Positions 58,949-64,000 of a DNA stretch of 64,000 bases are shown here, one piece after another; position 1 is the first letter of the stretch; every line of letters starts with the position of its first letter. Made by a program: the position numbers and the translations under genes. The stretch spans positions 1 to 64,000 of the forward strand of contig NZ_KQ948938.1 in assembly GCF_001514235.1 (NCBI RefSeq), read 5' to 3'. The notes under the pieces are model-generated. The model was not told the origin of the DNA, did no database searches, and saw nothing but the letters and a program-made list of their open reading frames with translations. Source of the stretch: Streptomyces caeruleatus (GTDB taxonomy: Bacteria; Actinomycetota; Actinomycetes; Streptomycetales; Streptomycetaceae).

Positions 58949-59290
58949 GTGGACCTGTCCCTGTCGACCCGTACCGTCGGCGATCGTACGGTCGTCGAGG
59001 TCGGTGGCGAAATCGACGTATATACCGCGCCCAAGCTGCGCGAGCAGCTGGTCGAGCTGGTGAACGACGGGAGTTTCCACCTCGTCGTCGACATGGAGGG
59101 CGTGGACTTCCTCGACTCCACCGGGCTCGGCGTGCTGGTCGGCGGCCTGAAGCGTGTGCGTGCCCATGAGGGCTCCCTGCGCCTGGTCTGCAACCAGGAG
59201 CGCATTCTCAAGATCTTCCGTATCACCGGCCTCACCAAGGTGTTCCCGATCCACACCTCGGTCGAGGAAGCGGTGGCGGCGACCGACTGA
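58949..59290 (+). CDS. bldG: Anti-anti-sigma factor BldG
   Basis: The 113-aa STAS-domain protein begins [20 protein letters not shown] and has the phosphorylation site [12 protein letters not shown] (Ser57). Its sequence and the downstream anti-sigma gene identify it as BldG, needed for aerial growth and antibiotic production in Streptomyces. GTG 58949 has GGAGGA upstream. Confidence 0.97.
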
Positions 59291-59411
59291 CCACCGGACC
59301 CGGGCCCGCCGCAAGGCGGGGCCGGGGCGGCAGAAGTTGAAGGAGAAGGGGGACCGGGCTTTCGGCAGCCCGGTCCTCTGGACAGCACGCCCGTAGTTCG
59401 GAGGGGGATGC

Positions 59412-59849
59412 ATGGCCACCGTTGAACTCCGCTTCAGCGCGCTGCCCGAGCACGTCAGGACCGCCCGTCTGGTGGCGGCAGCGGTGGCGCGCAGGGCCGG
59501 AGTGGACGAGGCCGTCCTGGACGAGGTCAGGCTCGCCGTCGGCGAGGCCTGCACCCGTGCCGTCGGACTGCACCAGAGCGTCGGCATCACGGCGCCGGTG
59601 AAGGTGTCGCTGATCGAGGAGGAGAAACAGTTCTCCATCGAGGTCGGCGACGAGGCACCGCACTCCGTCCCCGGTGAGCGGGCAAACGGCGCCGCGGGTG
59701 ACGACGCCGAAGTGGACGCCGAGGAGGACGAGATGGGCCTCGCGGTCATCAGCGGCCTCGTCGACGACGTGGAGGTCTCCGCAGGGGAGCACGGCGGGTT
59801 GATCCGTATGACCTGGCCGACCACACCGCCGGCCGCGGTGCTCACCTGA
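59412..59849 (+). CDS. Anti-sigma factor kinase-like protein (BldG partner)
   Basis: The 145-aa GHKL-type ATP-binding protein has the N-box VRLAVGEACTRAV and a VGDEAP-like G1 region, with an acidic insertion (DDAEVDAEEDEM). It lies 120 bases after bldG, as SCO3548 does in S. coelicolor. It probably binds sigma factors and is countered by BldG. Confidence 0.92.
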   Translation: MATVELRFSALPEHVRTARLVAAAVARRAGVDEAVLDEVRLAVGEACTRAVGLHQSVGITAPVKVSLIEEEKQFSIEVGDEAPHSVPGERANGAAGDDAEVDAEEDEMGLAVISGLVDDVEVSAGEHGGLIRMTWPTTPPAAVLT

Positions 59850-59880
59850 CGAACCGCCCGACCCGAACCGAGCTCGACGC

Positions 59881-59916
59881 GAAGGGGCCCTGCTGAGCAG
59901 GGCCCCTTCGCGTTTT
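59881..59916 (+). terminator. bldG operon terminator
   Basis: GAAGGGGCCCTGCT, one base, AGCAGGGCCCCTTC, then GCGTTTTT. Confidence 0.9.
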
Positions 59917-60158
59917 TGTCATCGCCGCCGGGGAATTCGTGAATGAATTCACGATCAATCCGCCGATAATTTGATCAAGTAAATGTGCGCGTCAATGGTT
60001 TTGAGGCATTAGCACTTTCGGGTTCAGTGGCGTGATGTCGATCATTTGCTGAACGGCATGTGAAGGCTAATTCCGTTTGCCGCGCTCTGTTTTGATCAGG
60101 TTCCGGTACCTAGAATCCGTCCACATCTTGAGCTCAGCCCAAGCGTCAAGGAGGACGA
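59917..60158 (+). promoter_or_regulatory. AT-rich promoter region of hppA
   Basis: The 240 bases are unusually AT-rich for this chromosome. CGTGAAT-GA-ATTCACG (59938-59953) is a perfect 7-bp-arm dyad, GAATTC occurs twice, and GATAATTTGATCAAG follows. AAGGAGG lies four bases before ATG 60159. Confidence 0.5.
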
Positions 60159-62564
60159 ATGGCGGGGCTTTCTACCCCTCATCAGCTCGACCACCCCACA
60201 ACCCTCGCGGCCGCGGTGCTCACCGACGACAACCGGATCATCATCACGGTCATCGGCGTTGTCGCACTGGCAGCGCTCGTGGTCGCCGGTGTCCTGGTGC
60301 GCCAGGTACTCGCGGCCGGCGAGGGCACCGACAGCATGAAGAAGATCGCGGCCGCTGTCCAGGAAGGCGCCAACGCCTATCTGGCCCGGCAGTTGCGCAC
60401 GCTCGGCGTATTCGCCGTCGTCGTGTTCTTCCTGCTCATGCTGCTGCCCGCGGACGACTGGAATCAGCGCATCGGCCGATCGGTGTTCTTCTTGATCGGT
60501 GCCGGGTTCTCGGCGGCCACCGGCTATATCGGCATGTGGCTCGCCGTGCGCAGCAATGTGCGCGTCGCGGCGGCCGCACGGGAAGCGACCCCGGCGGAGG
60601 GTGAACCAGAAAAGGATCTCACCGCCGTATCGCACAAAGCAATGAAGATCGCTTTCCGCACGGGCGGCGTCGTCGGCATGTTCACGGTGGGGCTCGGTCT
60701 GCTGGGCGCCTCCTGTGTGGTGCTGGTGTACGCGGCCGACGCGCCGAAGGTGCTCGAAGGATTCGGACTCGGTGCCGCGCTGATCGCGATGTTCATGCGT
60801 GTCGGCGGCGGCATCTTCACCAAGGCCGCCGACGTCGGCGCCGACCTGGTCGGAAAGGTCGAGCAGGGCATTCCGGAGGACGATCCGCGCAATGCCGCGA
60901 CCATCGCCGACAACGTGGGCGACAACGTCGGCGACTGCGCGGGCATGGCGGCCGACCTCTTCGAGTCGTACGCCGTGACCCTGGTCGCGGCGCTGATCCT
61001 CGGGTCGGCGGCGTTCGGTGACTCCGGGCTCGCCTTCCCGCTGATCGTGCCCGCGATCGGCGTGATCACCGCGATGATCGGCATCTTCGCGGTGGCCCCG
61101 CGCCGGACCGACCGCAGCGGCATGACCGCGATCAACCGCGGGTTCTTCATCTCCGCGGTGATCTCGATCGTGCTGGTCGCCATCGCCGTGTTCGCCTACC
61201 TGCCGTCGTCGTACGCCGACCTCGACGGCGTCACCGACGCCGCCATCGCGGCCAAGGACGGCGACCCGCGGATCCTCGCCCTCGTCGCCGTGGCGATCGG
61301 CATCCTGCTGGCCGCCGTCATCCAGCAGCTGACCGGCTACTTCACGGAGACCAACCGGCGCCCGGTCCTGGACATCGGCAAGACCTCGCTCACCGGCCCC
61401 GCCACCGTCGTACTCGCCGGTATCTCGGTCGGTCTCGAATCGGCCGTCTACACCGCCCTGCTGATCGGGCTCGGCGTGTACGGGGCGTTCCTGCTCGGCG
61501 GCACGTCGATCATGCTCGCGCTGTTCGCGGTGGCGCTGGCCGGCACCGGCCTGCTCACCACGGTCGGCGTGATCGTCGCCATGGACACCTTCGGGCCGGT
61601 CTCCGACAACGCGCAGGGCATCGCCGAGATGTCCGGCGACGTCGAGGGCGCGGGCGCCCAGGTGCTCACCAACCTGGACGCGGTCGGCAACACCACCAAG
61701 GCCATCACCAAGGGCATCGCCATCGCCACCGCCGTCCTGGCGGCAGCGGCGCTCTTCGGGTCGTACCGCGACGCCATCACCACCGGCGCGCGGGACGTGG
61801 GAGAGAAACTCAGCGGCGAAGGCGCGCCGATGAACCTGATGATGGACATCTCGCAGCCCAACAACCTCGTCGGCCTCATCGCGGGCGCGGCGGTCGTCTT
61901 CCTCTTCTCGGGGCTCGCCATCAACGCCGTGTCGCGGTCGGCGGGTGCCGTGGTCTACGAGGTGCGGCGGCAGTTCCGTGAGCGGCCCGGGATCATGGAC
62001 TACACGGAGAAGCCGGAGTACGGCAAGGTCGTCGACATCTGCACCCGGGACGCCCTGCGCGAGCTCGCCACGCCCGGTCTGCTCGCCGTGATGGCGCCCA
62101 TCTTCATCGGGTTCACGCTCGGCGTCGGCGCGCTGGGCGCGTTCCTGGCGGGCGCGATCGGCGCCGGCACGCTGATGGCGGTCTTCCTCGCCAACTCCGG
62201 CGGTGCCTGGGACAACGCCAAGAAGCTCGTCGAGGACGGTCACCACGGAGGCAAGGGCAGCGAGGCCCACGCCGCCACGGTGATCGGCGACACGGTCGGC
62301 GACCCCTTCAAGGACACCGCCGGACCCGCGATCAACCCGCTGCTGAAGGTGATGAACCTGGTATCGCTGCTCATCGCGCCCGCGGTCATCCAGTTCAGCT
62401 ACGGCGAGGACAAGAACATCGGCGTACGGGTCGTGATCGCCGTGGTGTCGCTCCTCGTGATCGTCGGCTCGGTCTACGTCTCCAAGCGGCGAGGCATCGC
62501 CATGGGTGACGAAGGCAACGCCGACAGGGTGGCCAAACCGGCCGATCCCGCGGTGGTTTCGTAG
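60159..62564 (+). CDS. hppA: H+-translocating pyrophosphatase
   Basis: The 801-aa protein has about 16 membrane segments and the pyrophosphatase signatures GGGIFTKAADVGADLVGKVE, DNVGDNVGDCAGMAADLFES and GDTVGDPFKDTAGPAINPL. It couples PPi hydrolysis to proton pumping. The segment VGNTTKAITKG has Lys where K+-dependent enzymes have Ala, so this is the K+-independent type. Confidence 0.97.
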   Translation: MAGLSTPHQLDHPTTLAAAVLTDDNRIIITVIGVVALAALVVAGVLVRQVLAAGEGTDSMKKIAAAVQEGANAYLARQLRTLGVFAVVVFFLLMLLPADDWNQRIGRSVFFLIGAGFSAATGYIGMWLAVRSNVRVAAAAREATPAEGEPEKDLTAVSHKAMKIAFRTGGVVGMFTVGLGLLGASCVVLVYAADAPKVLEGFGLGAALIAMFMRVGGGIFTKAADVGADLVGKVEQGIPEDDPRNAATIADNVGDNVGDCAGMAADLFESYAVTLVAALILGSAAFGDSGLAFPLIVPAIGVITAMIGIFAVAPRRTDRSGMTAINRGFFISAVISIVLVAIAVFAYLPSSYADLDGVTDAAIAAKDGDPRILALVAVAIGILLAAVIQQLTGYFTETNRRPVLDIGKTSLTGPATVVLAGISVGLESAVYTALLIGLGVYGAFLLGGTSIMLALFAVALAGTGLLTTVGVIVAMDTFGPVSDNAQGIAEMSGDVEGAGAQVLTNLDAVGNTTKAITKGIAIATAVLAAAALFGSYRDAITTGARDVGEKLSGEGAPMNLMMDISQPNNLVGLIAGAAVVFLFSGLAINAVSRSAGAVVYEVRRQFRERPGIMDYTEKPEYGKVVDICTRDALRELATPGLLAVMAPIFIGFTLGVGALGAFLAGAIGAGTLMAVFLANSGGAWDNAKKLVEDGHHGGKGSEAHAATVIGDTVGDPFKDTAGPAINPLLKVMNLVSLLIAPAVIQFSYGEDKNIGVRVVIAVVSLLVIVGSVYVSKRRGIAMGDEGNADRVAKPADPAVVS

Positions 62565-62778
62565 GCGGTCTCAGGACGGCCCAGCTCAAGAGGCGGGCGG
62601 GCGGCGCGCGTTGACGTGCCGCCCGCCCGCCTTGTGCGTGTGCACGCCCCAGCCGTGACCCTTCTCTCACATGGTGTAAAGAGTCTTATAACGTCACTAA
62701 TGCTGCATTCGGTGCATGGTTGTCCTCCGTACGGCGTGTAAGGTCCGTTGGCCGAGAGCCACGGAAGGGACCGAACCG

Positions 62779-63363
62779 GTGAACAAGAAGCTCACGGCCG
62801 CACTGTCCGGCGGTGCGGTGCTGGTGCTGGCGCTGACGGGATGCACGAGCGACGAGGGCAACCCGGAGCTGGACGCCTGGGCCAAGAAGATCTGTGACAC
62901 GGCGCCGACGCAGAACGCGAAGATCGCGGCGGCCGACGCCGCGATCACCAAGGCCGCCAAGGACAGTCCGCCCGCGGAGCTCCAGAAGGTCGACGCCCAG
63001 GCGTTCCAGGACCTCGCCGAAGGCTTCAAGGCGCGCGCGACCCTCCTCGACAGCGCCGGGGCGCCCCCCGGGGTCGAGGACGGCGCGCAGAAGCAGCAGG
63101 ACGCCATCAAGAAGCTCACCGCGCTCTCCGCGAGCTACGCCGACCTGAAGAAGCAGATGGACGAGCTCAACACCAAGGACCAGGGGAAGTTCGCGTCCGG
63201 GTTGAGCGAGGTCGGCAAGGAGATGAAGGACGTCGTGAGCCAGCGCAAGAGCGCGCTGGACGCGCTGAAGAAGCTGGAATCGAGCGGCGACACCAAGCAG
63301 GCGCTGCTCAAGCAGGAGGGCTGCAAGCAGGCAGCCGCCTCCACGTCGGCCACCGACAGCTGA
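62779..63363 (+). CDS. Small lipoprotein, helical
   Basis: The 194-aa protein has signal MNKKLTAALSGGAVLVLALT followed by GC (lipobox), and a mature all-helical domain with two further Cys (KKICDTAP and KQEGCKQ). It lies between hppA and the methyltransferase, as in S. coelicolor. GTG 62779 has GGAAGGGA upstream. The function is unknown. Confidence 0.88.
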   Translation: MNKKLTAALSGGAVLVLALTGCTSDEGNPELDAWAKKICDTAPTQNAKIAAADAAITKAAKDSPPAELQKVDAQAFQDLAEGFKARATLLDSAGAPPGVEDGAQKQQDAIKKLTALSASYADLKKQMDELNTKDQGKFASGLSEVGKEMKDVVSQRKSALDALKKLESSGDTKQALLKQEGCKQAAASTSATDS

Positions 63364-63399
63364 CCCACCTTCGGGGCGGGCGCGGGTCACAATAAGGGC

Positions 63400-64000
63400 G
63401 TGAGTGACTCCAGCCTGTCTGCCCTGCCCGCCTCCGACCGCCCCGATGTCGCCGCCCGGCTGCGGAAGGCCCTGCTAGCGGCCTCTTTCACCGCGGACGG
63501 GTTGCTCGAACTGCTCGGTGCGCCCGCGTACGCGGCGCTCGCCCGGAGCGAGACCGTGCCCGCGCTCCGGGCAACCCGGGGAGACACCCCGCTTCAGGCG
63601 CTCGTACGCCTCTTTCTGCTGCAGCAACCCGTGCCGCACGCGCGCGTGGCGGACGTTCTGCCCGTCGACGCCTGCCTGGAGAGCGGGTGGCTGGTCCGGG
63701 CCGGCCAGGACTCCGAAGACGTCGCCGCGACCGTGGACGTACGGCCGTACGGCGGGCCCGACGGCGAGGACTGGTTCATCGTGTCCGACCTCGGATGCGC
63801 GGTCGGAGGAGCGGGCGGCATCGGCAGCAAGGACGAAGGGGTCGTCCTCGGCGTCGGCGGCGCCTCCACGACCCTCGCCGGCATCACCGTCCGTACGCCC
63901 GTCGCCGCCGCCCTCGACCTCGGCACCGGTTCCGGCATCCAGGCGCTGCACGCCGCGCAGCACGCCACGCGCGTGACCGCGACCGACCTCAACCCGCGCG
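63400..64000 (+). CDS. Methyltransferase, cut by window end
   Basis: The first 200 residues are present. An N-terminal helical domain (LLELLGAPAYAALARSE, LVRLFLLQQPVP) precedes the SAM-binding motif DLGTGSGIQALHAA and TATDLNPR. The layout is that of HemK/RsmC-like methyltransferases of actinobacteria with a PrmC-like core. GTG 63400 follows AAGGGC. The C-terminus, with the expected NPPY-type motif, is outside the window. Confidence 0.88.
   Translation, partial: MSDSSLSALPASDRPDVAARLRKALLAASFTADGLLELLGAPAYAALARSETVPALRATRGDTPLQALVRLFLLQQPVPHARVADVLPVDACLESGWLVRAGQDSEDVAATVDVRPYGGPDGEDWFIVSDLGCAVGGAGGIGSKDEGVVLGVGGASTTLAGITVRTPVAAALDLGTGSGIQALHAAQHATRVTATDLNPR

Overview
The window is a very GC-rich actinobacterial chromosome segment, almost certainly Streptomyces. 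Supporting this are GTG/TTG starts, a WhiB-like regulator, BldG, DUF317 and DUF6415-type proteins, a TTA codon in one gene, and a core gene order from about 21 kb onward that I recall from the wblA-crp-nth-acs-bldG-hppA region of S. coelicolor. That recall was not checked by a search. The window has an accessory left third (about 1-21 kb) and a syntenic core (about 21-64 kb), with a tRNA-Pro(CGG) gene at the junction.

Accessory part. At 265-640 there is a decayed HNH endonuclease of the modification-dependent (ScoMcrA-like) type, followed by an intact Fic protein. From 6185 down to 2054 runs a tightly coupled minus-strand operon: DUF6415-like protein, NUDIX-like protein, a 28-aa hydrophobic peptide, an 81-aa protein, DapF-type epimerase, D-Ala-D-Ala-ligase-type ATP-grasp enzyme, C39-like cysteine peptidase, and a stand-alone MurF C-terminal domain. 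It sits next to an XRE regulator operon (7874-6281), and both carry the same upstream motif (GGCAAGTT). This is the best candidate for an undescribed system: cell-wall-precursor enzymes rearranged into what looks like a small peptide-modifying or ligating pathway. From about 8.2 to 18.9 kb lies an integrative, probably mobilizable element: DUF317 protein, relaxase, MobC, DUF2637/SpdB-like membrane protein, DnaB-like ATPase, XRE regulator, excisionase, and a tyrosine integrase with an embedded LacI-type helix-turn-helix. A DUF4365 gene with a frameshift and an unknown partner lie between the integrase and the tRNA.

Core part. Next come a membrane protein, a phosphoesterase, a YqeY protein, a class A PBP, WblA, two ArsA-type ATPases, DUF4177/RidA, MBL and NUDIX hydrolases with a 30-aa coupled ORF between them, Crp, endonuclease III, a CoA-type NUDIX, a MarP-like protease, an alpha/beta hydrolase, a holin-like protein, NhaA, acetyl-CoA synthetase, a SulP-carbonic anhydrase fusion, a NodB-like lipoprotein, a MinD-like ATPase, a degenerate Fic protein and a HAD-IB phosphatase. 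A 6C-type RNA precedes a complete Tad/Flp-type pilus operon (tadZ-tadA-tadB-tadC-DUF4244 pilin-two TadE-like genes). A convergent DEAD-box helicase, BldG, its anti-sigma partner, the K+-independent H+-pyrophosphatase, a lipoprotein and a truncated methyltransferase close the window.

Starts were chosen from visible ribosome binding sites and gene overlaps. Family names come from motif recognition only; no database search was possible.
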